A stretch of DNA of 64,000 bases from Rhodopirellula islandica (lineage in GTDB: Bacteria; Planctomycetota; Planctomycetia; Pirellulales; Pirellulaceae). How positions within the stretch are numbered: the first letter of the stretch is position 1; the number at the start of each line of letters is the position of its first letter. Below are positions 19,002 to 29,291 of the stretch, piece by piece. Made by a program: the position numbers and the translations under genes. The notes beneath the pieces were generated by a model that was not told the DNA's origin, did no database searches, and was given only the letters and a program-made list of their open reading frames with translations. The stretch covers positions 124,001-188,000 of the forward strand of contig NZ_LECT01000044.1 in assembly GCF_001027925.1 (NCBI RefSeq). Reading direction: 5' to 3'.

Positions 19002-22000
19002 ATGACTGACGAATTGAACGTGACTTCGGAACCTGTTTGCATCCAAGTGGAATCGGTTGATTGCTTGAACTATGCGTCTTGGCAGAATTCGGTCCCGCTG
19101 GTGAAGTCATTGCAGGTCCGAAACCGAACAGGCGAAGCGATTCAAGATGTCAGACTGTCGGTCGCTTCGTCACCGAGCTTTATCCGCCCCAAGCAGTGGG
19201 TGCTTGATCGACTGGATGCCAATTCCGAAAACGTGCTTCGTGATCGCGATGTGCAATTGGATGCAGACTACTTGAACGGTCTGAACGAAGCCGAACGCGG
19301 TGTCCTGAGGTTCACGCTCTGTCATGGTGAGAAAGTCATTGGGACGGCGGAGAAAGCAATTCGCGTTTTGGCCCGAGACGAGTGGGGAGGCTTGAATTCA
19401 GGAGGCGAGTTGCTGGCGGCGTTTGTGATGCCGAACGATCCCGCCATCGCGAAGGTGCTGAAGATTGCCAGCGATGTGCTAGCGAAACACGGCTACGACT
19501 CAGCACTCGATGGTTACCAGAGCCGTGACCCACGACGTGCATACATGCTTGTCGCGTCCCTGTGGTCGGCGGTCGCGTCTCGCTCGTTGACTTATGCGAA
19601 CCCGCCACGAAGTTTCGAATTGGTTGGCCAGAAAACTCGTCGTCCCGCCACGGTGATGACGGATGGCTTGGCCACATGCTTGGACAGCACGCTGCTGTTC
19701 GCCGCCGCGATTGAAGCGGTCGGATTGAATCCCGTCGTGGTGATGGTGGAAGGTCACTGTTTCGTCGGCGCGTGGCTGATCGAGAAAACACTTGGGCATG
19801 TGATCGAGCGAGATTGCAGTGAGATCCGAAAAGCAATCGCCGCTCGCGAACTGATCACCTTTGAGACCACGCTCGTTACCGGACGTCCGCCAGCCCGATT
19901 TGAAGATGCGGTCAAAACAGCAACGGCAGCGACCAGCGAGGCAAAAGAAGACGCTTACCTCGCGACAATCGACATCGGGCGTGCGCGAATGAGCCAAATT
20001 CGTCCGCTCGCTTCGCATCAAGCCGCGGCGAACAACGCGGAAGAACCTCAAGAAGAACGTGGACCGCTTCCTTTGCCCGCCGCTCCCGCAATCGCCGATC
20101 TCGCAATGGAGGTGGCGGATGAGACGCCTGCCACGCCTGAAGGTCGCATAGACCGTTGGCAACGCAAATTACTGGACCTCTCGCTTCGCAATCGGCTGTT
20201 GAATTTCAAGCCGAACAAGCAATCGGTACCAATCCTTTGCCCTGACATCTCTTTGCTCGAGGATCGCTTGGCAGATGGCAAGAAGCTGCGGTTGCTTTCG
20301 CTGCCGAAGCAAAACCCGCTCGGCGAACGTGACGCGGAAACGCATCGTCAGCGAACCAGCCAGGATCTGGACGTCGAGTTTGCACGCCAGGCTTTGAATC
20401 GTGACGAAGTATCTTGCTCCCTCACCGAGGATGAACTGTCGAAACGACTGACCACGCTCTATCGCAACGTCCGGAACGATCTCTCCGAAGGAGGTTCGAA
20501 CACGCTGTTTTTGGCAGTTGGATTCTTGCGATGGAAGCAGAAACCGGAAGAGTCCAAGACCTACCGGGCACCGTTGCTGCTGGTGCCCGTCAAACTGACT
20601 CGAAAAAGTGCGTTGTCGCCGTATTACCTCGCGTTGCACGAAGACGATGTCCGGTTCAACGCGACCTTGATTCAGTTGCTGAAAAAGGACTTCGATCGAG
20701 ATTTGTCGTTCTTTGAGTCAGATCTTCCTCGCGACGAGAGCGGCGTCGATGTTCCGAAGATCCTTGCCACGATGCGTCGAGAAGTTCGCGATATTCCCGG
20801 CTTTGAAGTCGTCGATGAATCGGCATTGGGAACGTTCTCGTTCGCGAAGTATTTGATGTGGAAGGACTTGGTTGATCGCATCGAAGCGCTGAAGCAAAAC
20901 CGAGTCGTCCGCCACTTGATCGACAGCCCCGACCAGGCGTTTGAATCCGCGTCGGGTTCGATCCCAAATCCTGGGGAGATCGACGTTCGGTTTGCTCCCA
21001 AAGACATCTATCACCCGCTCCCAGCCGATTCGTCGCAGTTGGCCGCCGTGATGGCAGCCTCCGAGGGGCAGGACTTTGTTCTGGTAGGACCGCCGGGAAC
21101 GGGAAAAAGCCAGACAATCGCCAACGTCATTTCGCAGTGCTTGGCAGTTGGCAAAACCGTGTTGTTCGTTGCGGAGAAGACAGCCGCCCTCGATGTGGTT
21201 TACAGAAGGCTGAAAGAACATGGGTTGGGCGATTGCTGTCTTGAGCTGCATAGCAACAAGGCCGAACGCCGGAAATTCCTCGACCAATTGAATTCGGCAT
21301 GGCAAAACAACCGGCGAGTCGACGAGAACGATTGGCTCACCATCAGTGAGCGTCTGAAAATCCGCCGAGACGAATTGAACGCCTACGTTGCCTCCATTCA
21401 CCAGACGCATCCCAACGGCTGGTCCGCATTCGAGGCGATGGGCACATGTGTGAAAAGTGGCGACCAACCAACGCCGCCTTTGGATTGGGCCGACAACGTG
21501 CAGCACGATCGCGACGCCTATCAAAACCTAGCCCGCATCGTCGATTCACTGGCGCTCACCTACGGCGCGATCGATCCCGCATCCGCGTTGCCGATGGTGA
21601 AGAAGACGCAGTGGTCAGCCTCATGGGAGCAAACGCTGCTTGCTCAGTGTGGGCAGTTGCAGAGTGTCGCGAGTGATTTGAGAGACGCATTGCAAGTCTT
21701 TGCCAAAGCGATCGGCATTGGCCCGAAGCTGGATTGTTCGTTGGCGGAAATGGATGGTTTAAATCGGTTGGCAAGGTCCTTGGTCGATTGTGCCGGCGAG
21801 GATGTTCGCATGCTGTTCCACAAGCAATTTGCGAAATTCCCCGCGGCCAAAGCCGAATTGGCATCCGCGATCGACGCCTACCGTGACGCGATGCAGTCCA
21901 TGGACGCGGACTACGCTGATTCGCTCGACACAATTCCGATTGAGGAGATCGACCAAAGCTGGCGTCAAGCGGTTTCAGCATTCTTTCCGATGTCATGGTT

Positions 22001-24839
22001 CGCCAAGCGAAAGGTGACTCGTCTGTTGCAGACATACGCATCGAGTGGTGTCGCCAATCCGGAAACGGATATCGCGGGCGTTCGATCGGTCCGACAGCAA
22101 TTGACGACCATCGCGGCCAGTCCGCTCGCTCATCAGACAAGCCACTGGAATGGCACCGAAACCGACACGTCCAAGCTAGAAACTCAGGTGGCAAAGGCCA
22201 GCGAACTTCGCTCTTCGATTGTCGCCATCGGAAAACTGCTGAACGCGACGAACGAGATTTCAAAAGCAGTTCATCCGTCTATCAATGGAGAGAACGTTGA
22301 AGCACCTCCGTTCGTGGCTGCCGCGCAATTCCAGAAAGCGACGCAAGCATTTCTAGTTGGTATCAAAGCGTTTTCAGATGCCTCCGGGGCGATGCCTCTG
22401 TCAAAAGAGACCTCGGGAATCGTCGAAGCCGCGATCGCCGCCGCGCAGGGCGTTGAAACGAATCGAAGTGGCCTGCAACGTTGGACGTCGTGGTGTGAGG
22501 TAAAGAAGGAGGCGAAGACAGCGGGGCTCGCTTCTTTCGTAACCGCCCTGGAGCAAGGCGAATTGAACGCGTCCGACTTAGTCGACCGTTTTCGGCTGGC
22601 CTACGCGAAGTGGTGGATTCGGGGCGTGATCGACCGGGACGATGTCCTGCGCTCGTTCCAACGCTTCAAGCATGAAGATGCGATCGCTGACTTTCGGGAA
22701 TTGGATGAGCAGGCCCGAGCGGCAGCATCGACGCGTGCCAAACAGGCGATTTCGCACAACTTGCCTGTCGAAGGCATTCCCAAGAAAAGTGAACTAGGGC
22801 TGCTACGTCATCAAATCGGATTGACTCGTCCCAGCAAGTCGATTCGCGAGGTGATTAGTGCGATGCCGGAGGCGTTCGGAAAGCTTGCGCCGTGTTTGCT
22901 CATGTCCCCGCTTTCGATCGCACAGTACCTGCCGTCGGACCAGGCCTTGTTTGACGTCGTCATCTTTGATGAAGCGTCCCAGATCACGACGTGGGACGCG
23001 ATCGGTGCGATCGCTCGCGGCCGACAAACGATCATCGTGGGCGACCCCAAGCAACTGCCGCCGACAAACTTCTTTGGTCGAACCGACGATGATGAAACCA
23101 ATGACGATATCGAAGATCACGAGAAAGACCTCGAAAGCATCCTGGACGAAGCGAAGGCATCGGGACTGCCAACACTCCAGTTGAACTGGCACTACCGCAG
23201 TCGCCATGAATCCTTGATCGCGTTTTCGAACTGGAACTACTACGGCAACAACTTGGTCACGTTTCCCGCGGCGGAATCGGAGGATCGGGGCGTCTCGTTC
23301 GTCCACCTTCCCGATGCGGTCTACGATCGTGGCAAGAGCCGCACCAATCGCAAAGAAGCAGAAGCGATTGTTCGCGATGCCGTCGAGAGGATGAAACGCA
23401 ATCTCAGTCTGCCGGAAGAGAAGCGATTGACGTTTGGTGTGATCACGTTCAACTCTCAGCAACAGTCGCTGATCCAAGACTTGTTCGATCAAGCCCAGCG
23501 AGATTGCCCCGAGTTGGATTGGTACTTTGCCGACGAACGGATTGAGCCGACCGTGGTGAAGAATCTCGAGAACGTCCAAGGCGACGAGCGTGATGTGATG
23601 TTGTTTTCGATCACGTTTGGTCGCGACATCTCCGGCAAGAGCATCCCCCTGACCTTTGGTGCGTTGAATCGTGACGGTGGCGAGAGGCGATTGAACGTGG
23701 CTGTTACAAGGGCACGACAGGAACTGGTCGTCTTCTCGTCCTTCAAGGCTGACGAACTCAATGCGGAACGATCCAAAGCTCGAGGCGTGAGCGACCTGAA
23801 AGCGTTCCTGGAATACGCCGAGAAAGGTCCCGAAGCAATCGCGGCACGGATCGAAGGGAGTGTCGGTGGATTCGATTCGCCCTTCGAGGAGGCTGTTGCG
23901 GAGGCGTTGCAAGACAGGGGATGGCAAGTCGTGCCGCAAGTCGGCGTGTCTGGATTTCGCGTCGACCTGGGTATTCGACATCCCGACAAACCAGGAGCGT
24001 TTCTATCCGGCGTCGAGTGCGATGGAGCGACTTATCATCGCAGTGCGGTGGCCCGCGACCGAGACAAGACTCGGCAGTTGGTGCTGGAGAACCTTGGTTG
24101 GAACATCTTGCGAGTTTGGTCGCCCGATTGGTGGTACGACGCGAAATCGGCAACAGAAACGCTTGACCAACAATTGTCTGAGTTGTTGGAACAGTCGCGA
24201 AGCGAAGAATCCGGGATTTCCAAGCCAGAAATCGAAACCCCACAAGCAGTGCCTGACGAAGCAGAACCTGCTAACGCCCCCTCCCAGCCGGCCCAGGCCG
24301 ATGAAGAGTCATCGGCAAGCTCCGCCGCGAACAACGATTCCAATGCCAACTATGCTCGCGTCCAGTTACCGGACACATCTGGCAACCAAGATCGGTTTTA
24401 CGACGCGTCCTACGATGACGAACTGAAGCAGATGGCGATGGAAGTCTTGAAACAAGAAGCCCCCATTCGCGATGATGTTCTCGCCAAACAGATTGCCCGC
24501 GCACATGGATTCGCAAGAACGGGAGCCAACATCCGAAACCGCATCCTGGAACTGCTCGGGGACGTGGTCGCAACCGACGAATCGACCGGCCGCTTCCTCT
24601 GGTCCAGCGAAGAGCCACAGACGGTCGTGAATTTTCGGTTCGCTCAATCAGACGATGACCGACGCAGCGTCGATGAAATCTCCATTGCCGAGCTTTCCGG
24701 ATTGATCCATCAGCAGCGAGAGCTCTTGGCGGAAGACGATCCCGCTATCGCATTGGCTCGCAGTATCGGTCTGGCACGCTTGTCTCAATCCGCCCGAGAT
24801 CGAATTGAGGAAGCGATTCGAAAAGTCTGCGAGGATTGA
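19002..24839 (+). CDS. Giant DUF4011 helicase with transglutaminase-like and Vsr-like domains
   Basis: The protein has 1945 residues from the ATG at 19002 (MTDELNVTSEPVCIQ). In order: a beta-rich N-terminal region; a transglutaminase-like core with Cys226 (ATCLDSTLLF), His252 (EGHCFVGAW) and Asp271; DUF4011 around 385-550 (RWQRKLLDLSLRNRLLNF); a superfamily 1 helicase with GPPGTGKS near 697, Walker B IFDEAS, and motif VI RRLNVAVTRARQE; a Vsr/MTES_1575-like nuclease (RVDLGIRHP, GVECDGATYH); and a C-terminal DUF3320 region. DUF4011-helicase-Vsr proteins have been reported as single-gene antiphage systems. The gene stands alone, read away from the broken gene at 18.6 kb, and converges with the antiporter gene. 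The catalytic-triad reading of the transglutaminase-like part is inferred from the C-H-D pattern. Confidence 0.88.
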   Translation: MTDELNVTSEPVCIQVESVDCLNYASWQNSVPLVKSLQVRNRTGEAIQDVRLSVASSPSFIRPKQWVLDRLDANSENVLRDRDVQLDADYLNGLNEAERGVLRFTLCHGEKVIGTAEKAIRVLARDEWGGLNSGGELLAAFVMPNDPAIAKVLKIASDVLAKHGYDSALDGYQSRDPRRAYMLVASLWSAVASRSLTYANPPRSFELVGQKTRRPATVMTDGLATCLDSTLLFAAAIEAVGLNPVVVMVEGHCFVGAWLIEKTLGHVIERDCSEIRKAIAARELITFETTLVTGRPPARFEDAVKTATAATSEAKEDAYLATIDIGRARMSQIRPLASHQAAANNAEEPQEERGPLPLPAAPAIADLAMEVADETPATPEGRIDRWQRKLLDLSLRNRLLNFKPNKQSVPILCPDISLLEDRLADGKKLRLLSLPKQNPLGERDAETHRQRTSQDLDVEFARQALNRDEVSCSLTEDELSKRLTTLYRNVRNDLSEGGSNTLFLAVGFLRWKQKPEESKTYRAPLLLVPVKLTRKSALSPYYLALHEDDVRFNATLIQLLKKDFDRDLSFFESDLPRDESGVDVPKILATMRREVRDIPGFEVVDESALGTFSFAKYLMWKDLVDRIEALKQNRVVRHLIDSPDQAFESASGSIPNPGEIDVRFAPKDIYHPLPADSSQLAAVMAASEGQDFVLVGPPGTGKSQTIANVISQCLAVGKTVLFVAEKTAALDVVYRRLKEHGLGDCCLELHSNKAERRKFLDQLNSAWQNNRRVDENDWLTISERLKIRRDELNAYVASIHQTHPNGWSAFEAMGTCVKSGDQPTPPLDWADNVQHDRDAYQNLARIVDSLALTYGAIDPASALPMVKKTQWSASWEQTLLAQCGQLQSVASDLRDALQVFAKAIGIGPKLDCSLAEMDGLNRLARSLVDCAGEDVRMLFHKQFAKFPAAKAELASAIDAYRDAMQSMDADYADSLDTIPIEEIDQSWRQAVSAFFPMSWFAKRKVTRLLQTYASSGVANPETDIAGVRSVRQQLTTIAASPLAHQTSHWNGTETDTSKLETQVAKASELRSSIVAIGKLLNATNEISKAVHPSINGENVEAPPFVAAAQFQKATQAFLVGIKAFSDASGAMPLSKETSGIVEAAIAAAQGVETNRSGLQRWTSWCEVKKEAKTAGLASFVTALEQGELNASDLVDRFRLAYAKWWIRGVIDRDDVLRSFQRFKHEDAIADFRELDEQARAAASTRAKQAISHNLPVEGIPKKSELGLLRHQIGLTRPSKSIREVISAMPEAFGKLAPCLLMSPLSIAQYLPSDQALFDVVIFDEASQITTWDAIGAIARGRQTIIVGDPKQLPPTNFFGRTDDDETNDDIEDHEKDLESILDEAKASGLPTLQLNWHYRSRHESLIAFSNWNYYGNNLVTFPAAESEDRGVSFVHLPDAVYDRGKSRTNRKEAEAIVRDAVERMKRNLSLPEEKRLTFGVITFNSQQQSLIQDLFDQAQRDCPELDWYFADERIEPTVVKNLENVQGDERDVMLFSITFGRDISGKSIPLTFGALNRDGGERRLNVAVTRARQELVVFSSFKADELNAERSKARGVSDLKAFLEYAEKGPEAIAARIEGSVGGFDSPFEEAVAEALQDRGWQVVPQVGVSGFRVDLGIRHPDKPGAFLSGVECDGATYHRSAVARDRDKTRQLVLENLGWNILRVWSPDWWYDAKSATETLDQQLSELLEQSRSEESGISKPEIETPQAVPDEAEPANAPSQPAQADEESSASSAANNDSNANYARVQLPDTSGNQDRFYDASYDDELKQMAMEVLKQEAPIRDDVLAKQIARAHGFARTGANIRNRILELLGDVVATDESTGRFLWSSEEPQTVVNFRFAQSDDDRRSVDEISIAELSGLIHQQRELLAEDDPAIALARSIGLARLSQSARDRIEEAIRKVCED

Positions 24840-24880
24840 TTGACGTACGGACTGGCCATCATCGTCGCATCGGAGCACGA

Positions 24881-26170
24881 TCATGAAGTGGCGGGCGTTG
24901 TTTTGGCATCCTTTTCTTCGGCGTACCTTCGCATCATCAGCGATGCGACATTGCTGTGGATCATGATCGAAAGTGTGATGGTGGTGAGGACGATTCCAGC
25001 GAGTCGATTGGCGATGGGATCCTCCAGTCCATGACTGATCGCGTAGCTCAGGTAGTAGAGTGATCCGATTCCGCGAATGCCAAACAGAGAGATCAGGATC
25101 TTTTGCGAGAAGCGGATGTCTTTGAGCGCCAGTGCGAGCAGCACGCCGATTGGTCGGAACAGGAAAAACACGAGCATCGCGATCCACCAATCGCTCGCCA
25201 TGGTCCAGTGGGAAGTCGCGAGGGCGCCCACCAGCACAACAACGGCGACTTCGATGATGTGTCCGAACTGGTCGTTCACTTCGGTCACCGTGTGCATCAG
25301 CTTGTCAGGCTGCTCGTCATCAGATTGCCGGTCCGCGTACCGTCGCATCGCAACGCCCGCAGCAAAGACCGCCAGGAATCCATAGGCGTGGAGCAACAGT
25401 GCTGCTCCATAGCTCAGTCCGATCAGTCCCAGCGTCAACGCTTCTTCGCAGGCGGCGGGCGAGTTGGCTTGCCGTTTGATCCACACTGCCGCGCGGCTGA
25501 CCGAGTAACCGCTTATCCAACCCACACCGAGTCCTGCTGTGGTTGCCCACAAAAGATCCACCGTGATCCATCGCCAACCATATTCGCCGAGTTCATGGTG
25601 CCCAAGCAATCCCAGGCCAAGCATGATGAATGGAAAAGCGGCACCATCATTGAGCCCCGCTTCTCCGGTGAGTGCGTATCGCAGTCGATCGGTGTCTTGA
25701 TGATCTTTGACTTGCACGTCACTGGCCAGGACTGGATCCGTCGGTGCGAGAACGGCTCCCAGCAAGATGGCGGCTCCCAAGGGCAAGTCCAGCAACATCG
25801 TTCCCACGATGGCGACTCCGGTGATCGTGACGATCATTGTCACGGATGCCAGTGGAATGGGTGCCCTTAGGTAGTGCTTCCACTGTGGCTTGAGTTGCAA
25901 TCCGGCGGTGAGCAAACTGATCAAGACAGCGACTTCGGTCACTGATTCCACCACTTTGACATGTTTGATCAACTCGAAATCGAGCAATCCCAGTCCCCAC
26001 GGTCCGATCGCGGCACCGATCAACAGGAAGATCGCGGGCATCGACACCGGCCAACGTCGCAGCGGCCCTCGGCCCAACGCAGCGAGCAGAAAGATCAGGC
26101 CCAATAGAAGCGACCATGCGGTCACCGGTTCAACTTTCATGGTGGCATCTTTGTCTTCCTGCACTGGCAT
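24881..26170 (-). CDS. Na+/H+ antiporter (CPA1-type cation:proton antiporter)
   Basis: The protein has 429 residues with about twelve hydrophobic segments and the family motif LLGAVLAPTDPVLASDVQV followed by GEAGLNDGAAFPF, where the two Asp-containing motifs line the ion path. It should exchange Na+ or K+ for protons across the inner membrane, controlling pH and salt balance, which fits a marine organism. Start: the ATG at 26170 is used; an in-frame ATG at 26140 (MKVEPVTAW) puts the first membrane segment nearer the N-terminus and is also plausible. The gene is monocistronic, convergent with the large helicase gene, and unrelated to the defence genes. Confidence 0.88.
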   Translation of the reverse strand: MPVQEDKDATMKVEPVTAWSLLLGLIFLLAALGRGPLRRWPVSMPAIFLLIGAAIGPWGLGLLDFELIKHVKVVESVTEVAVLISLLTAGLQLKPQWKHYLRAPIPLASVTMIVTITGVAIVGTMLLDLPLGAAILLGAVLAPTDPVLASDVQVKDHQDTDRLRYALTGEAGLNDGAAFPFIMLGLGLLGHHELGEYGWRWITVDLLWATTAGLGVGWISGYSVSRAAVWIKRQANSPAACEEALTLGLIGLSYGAALLLHAYGFLAVFAAGVAMRRYADRQSDDEQPDKLMHTVTEVNDQFGHIIEVAVVVLVGALATSHWTMASDWWIAMLVFFLFRPIGVLLALALKDIRFSQKILISLFGIRGIGSLYYLSYAISHGLEDPIANRLAGIVLTTITLSIMIHSNVASLMMRRYAEEKDAKTTPATS

Positions 26171-26362
26171 GGAGATCCAGTTGCAGTGGGCACGGTCCTA
26201 GGGAAGAGATCGCCGATTCCGCTTGATGGGCACTCCAGAAACCGGCGTGAAGTTCCCCTGAGAGCGTTCCGTGCTTTGCACTCGCCTCCACCCACACGAG
26301 TCACCGGGGCAACGCCTCGGTCACTCATGGGGTCGTTCCGATCTTGCCCGCGATCCTGGCGA

Positions 26363-26716
26363 TTAGCTTCGGGCGCGATAGCCATAGGCATGTTGGATGT
26401 AGGCTCGATCGGCTGCGTAGTCGCCGTCGTACTCCTCGCGTAGATGTCGATCGACGTTGTCGTTCCAATTGGGATGCTCAGCGCCCAAACGGTGCTGGGC
26501 CGTGTAGCCAAACCGGAAGGCTTGTTCCCGGTTTTCAAAGGCATCGTCCGAGCCAGACATTTGTTTCAGCGTGTCATCGACATCTTGGTCCATGTCGCGT
26601 GACGAGTCGGAGCCAAAGTCCGCTTTGGTTTGTTCCCAGTCATTAGCGAACGCCTTCTTGACGCGTTCCCAAGTGCTGAGGTCGTCGTCGGTGTAGGTGT
26701 ATGCTTGCGTGGCCAT
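26363..26716 (-). CDS. Small acidic hypothetical protein
   Basis: The protein has 117 residues from the ATG at 26716 (MATQAYTYTDDDLSTWERVK), with AAGGA about 9 bases upstream; longer frames to 26878 read through a non-coding-looking leader. It is rich in Asp, Glu, Tyr and Arg, with no signal peptide or membrane segment. The repeated FENREQAFRFGYTAQ and REEYDGDYAADRAY stretches look like those of small stress-related planctomycete and proteobacterial proteins, but I cannot name a family. Function unknown. Confidence 0.65.
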   Translation of the reverse strand: MATQAYTYTDDDLSTWERVKKAFANDWEQTKADFGSDSSRDMDQDVDDTLKQMSGSDDAFENREQAFRFGYTAQHRLGAEHPNWNDNVDRHLREEYDGDYAADRAYIQHAYGYRARS

Positions 26717-27270
26717 CAGTGAATCCTTGTGGAATGGGGATCGGTTGCTTGAGCAGCAGATTGCGTTGCCCAAGAGATCTCGTTTTCCAGGACCAAGTAG
26801 CAAACGCTGGGCCGATTGAGGTGTCGGCTTTTCTTCCCAAGCCGAATTCACACGATGCTGCAAGCAAGCAGCGCCCATTCAAGCGATGCATTTTGGGGAG
26901 GCCCGCGAGTCGCGGACGATCAACACGACGTCGCAGAAGCGGCGAAAGTTGACATTTCGCATTCGATCCTGCCGTCGGAGTTGGATGCAACCACTTGAAC
27001 TGGCAAGTATTGCCACGGGGATTCTGTCTATTGCGAGCTATCGCAGGTTCAATTTGACAATCGTTCACAGCCCAATGATGTTCGTCATCCGTGGTTGCAT
27101 GGGGTTGTCAACGGATGAAACTGGTTGGCGATTTCGCATCGGCAGCGAATCATGTCAATGACGCTCGATCAAGTCCTGAGGGTTGACGTTGGCCGTGTCG
27201 GGGTTTTCCGTCACTAGGTACTTGCTTGGTCGCTATAGCGAATCTTCGAATTGGCAGTTAAGCTGTTTGC
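26717..27270. other. Intergenic stretch without recognisable gene
   Basis: These 554 bases lie between two divergently read genes and should contain both promoters. Short open frames here have no ribosome-binding site or protein-like composition. I see no repeat or RNA gene. Confidence 0.4.
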
Positions 27271-27693
27271 ATGAACCGTGTTCTTTCACTACTGCTGATT
27301 CCCCTTTTCGTGCTCGGGCAATGCTTGCCTCATTCGCACGCGGGTAGCGGCGTGGCTGAATCGGACGGTCATACTTTGCGGCCGCATGTGCATATGCACG
27401 GTCACGCCCATGACGACCATCATGAGCATGACGGTGAAGGCGATACGGCATCGCCAAACGACTTGCTTTCGCTAGCTGCCGAACACGATTCGGATGCCGT
27501 CTATTTGGCTGCTTCGGGTCATTCGCTGACGCGAGCTTCGGGGGTGATCGGGCTTGAGTTCCACTCGGTAGACTGGGTCGCGTTTTCAGATCCGCTTCCC
27601 GTCGCCCTTCGACCAAGATGGCGCACCAGTGATCCGCCGGATCGCTATCGGACGCTGCCAATCTATCTTCTCACGGCCTCTCTTCGGCTGTAG
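27271..27693 (+). CDS. His-rich secreted protein at the head of a metal-efflux operon
   Basis: The protein has 140 residues. It begins with a signal peptide (MNRVLSLLLIPLFVLGQCLP) and then a His/Asp-rich stretch (residues about 20-55, including HVHMHGHAHDDHHEHD) typical of periplasmic metal-binding or metal-buffering peptides. It precedes an RND adaptor and pump by about 160 bp in the same direction, so it probably belongs to that efflux system as a periplasmic metal collector. I recognise no Pfam-type domain. The metal is not determined: His-rich tracts favour Zn, Co, Ni or Cu(II). Confidence 0.72.
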   Translation: MNRVLSLLLIPLFVLGQCLPHSHAGSGVAESDGHTLRPHVHMHGHAHDDHHEHDGEGDTASPNDLLSLAAEHDSDAVYLAASGHSLTRASGVIGLEFHSVDWVAFSDPLPVALRPRWRTSDPPDRYRTLPIYLLTASLRL

Positions 27694-27854
27694 CGGACGC
27701 CTGCACACACTCGTTGACTGTGTTGCCCCCGCCTCTCCATAGCGAAACTCACTGAGAGTTTCGATCCACCACGTCGGCCCAGCCGAAAGTCTCTCCGGAT
27801 TTTCGCTGCCGGTCTGTGCTGCCCGCTGAGAATCCGTCGAGAACGAACCCCACA

Positions 27855-29282
27855 ATGAAACACATCACATCCGTTCTGAAAGCCCTGGTCGGGCCAGGGA
27901 TCATCATCGCTGTTGTCGCCGCGATTTGGTTCTTCCGAGCAGAATTGTTCGGTAGTAGAGAGTTGAGCGAAACGCCGACTGCTAGCTCGTCGGGCGAGTC
28001 TGCCGAGAAGCAAACGGTGCTTGAGATCAGCGAGCAAGCAAGGAAAAACCTTGGCTTGTCGTCCGCTCCCGCGAAGCCGCAAGCGTACTGGCGATCAGTC
28101 ACGATTCCTGGTGTCGTGGCGGATCGGCCGGGTTTGTCGGATCGTGGTGTGACATCGCCCGCTGTTGGCATTGTGACCGCGATTCACGCGTTTCCGGGCG
28201 ATACGATGGGGCCGGGCGATGCCTTGTTCACGCTTCGATTGTTCAGCGAATACTTGCAGAGCACGCAGACGCAGCTCTTCAAGGCGAATCAAGAAACGGG
28301 CATCATCCAGGAACAGATCGACCGCTTGTCTGGAGCCGTTCGCACTGGTGCGGTGTCCAAGGCGAAGATGATCGAACTGCAAGCAGACATGAGCCGTCAA
28401 CAAGCGATCATTCAATCCTCTCGGCAGGATTTGCTGACGCGAGGCCTGCGTCCTGAGCAGATTGATCTCGTTCAACAACAAGGGCAGTTCGTCTCAACGA
28501 TCGAAGTCACCGCTCCTCCACCATTGGCTGGACAAGTCGCTTCAACCGGCGAACCCAGTAACCCCGTTCAGCAAGCGAGTCTGATCACAGATTCCGTCTC
28601 ACCGAGCGAAATTGCCTATGAGGTTCAAGAGTTGAGCGTGGAGATGGGTCAGCAGGTGCAGGCCGGCCAGTTGCTTGCCAAGTTATCGAACCATCAATCG
28701 CTGTACGTGGTCGGACACGCCTTCAAACGCGAAGCGTCGTTTTTGGAGAAGGCGGCGGCGGAGAATCGTCCCGTGGAGATCGAGTTTGCGGAGGATAAAG
28801 CCGGCGATTGGCCCATGATCGAGCAAACGTTTCATATTCGGCATCTATCGAATTCGATCGATCCTGCTAGCCGCACCTTTGACTTCTTTGTCCCTTTGTC
28901 GAATCAGTCGCACGCCTACACGAAATCGGGCAATCAGTTCTTGGTTTGGCGATTCCGTCCTGGCCAACGAGCAAGGATTCGCGTTCCGGTGGAACAATTT
29001 GAAAATGTCATCGTTGTGCCCGCTGAAGCCGTGGTTCGGGAAGGCCCTGAGGCGTATGTGTTCCGTCAAAACGGCGACCTCTTCAAACGGTTTCCGGTTC
29101 ATGTCCTGCACGAAGACCGTCAGTCAATAGTGATCGCCAACGACGGCAGCATTCCACGTGGGAGCTACTTGGCCCAGAGTTCCGCCGCATCGTTGAACCG
29201 AGTCTTGAAATCGCAAACAGCCAGCGGCGAGCAGCCCGGCCTCCACGTCCATCCGGACGGCACTGTTCACGCCGCACACTGA
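27855..29282 (+). CDS. HME-RND efflux periplasmic adaptor (CzcB/CusB-like)
   Basis: The protein has 475 residues from the ATG at 27855 (MKHITSVLKALVG); the frame extends 13 codons upstream without a better signal. One N-terminal membrane anchor (about 10-30) is followed by lipoyl halves (VGIVTAIHAFPGD; later QELSVEMGQQVQAGQLLAKL), a helical hairpin (QTQLFKANQETGIIQEQID) and a beta-barrel and membrane-proximal part. The C-terminus ends GLHVHPDGTVHAAH, a likely metal-binding tail. It bridges the RND pump encoded 9 bp downstream to an outer-membrane TolC channel. Membership of the adaptor family is secure; the substrate is inferred from the partner pump. Confidence 0.9.
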   Translation: MKHITSVLKALVGPGIIIAVVAAIWFFRAELFGSRELSETPTASSSGESAEKQTVLEISEQARKNLGLSSAPAKPQAYWRSVTIPGVVADRPGLSDRGVTSPAVGIVTAIHAFPGDTMGPGDALFTLRLFSEYLQSTQTQLFKANQETGIIQEQIDRLSGAVRTGAVSKAKMIELQADMSRQQAIIQSSRQDLLTRGLRPEQIDLVQQQGQFVSTIEVTAPPPLAGQVASTGEPSNPVQQASLITDSVSPSEIAYEVQELSVEMGQQVQAGQLLAKLSNHQSLYVVGHAFKREASFLEKAAAENRPVEIEFAEDKAGDWPMIEQTFHIRHLSNSIDPASRTFDFFVPLSNQSHAYTKSGNQFLVWRFRPGQRARIRVPVEQFENVIVVPAEAVVREGPEAYVFRQNGDLFKRFPVHVLHEDRQSIVIANDGSIPRGSYLAQSSAASLNRVLKSQTASGEQPGLHVHPDGTVHAAH

Positions 29283-29291
29283 GAATTCAAC

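Noticed and set aside
25103-25870. 255-codon frame opposite the antiporter gene
   Set aside because: It is the shadow of a well-supported membrane protein on the other strand.
26886-27161. 91-codon frame between divergent genes
   Set aside because: Basic, low-hydrophobicity composition without start context; likely chance.
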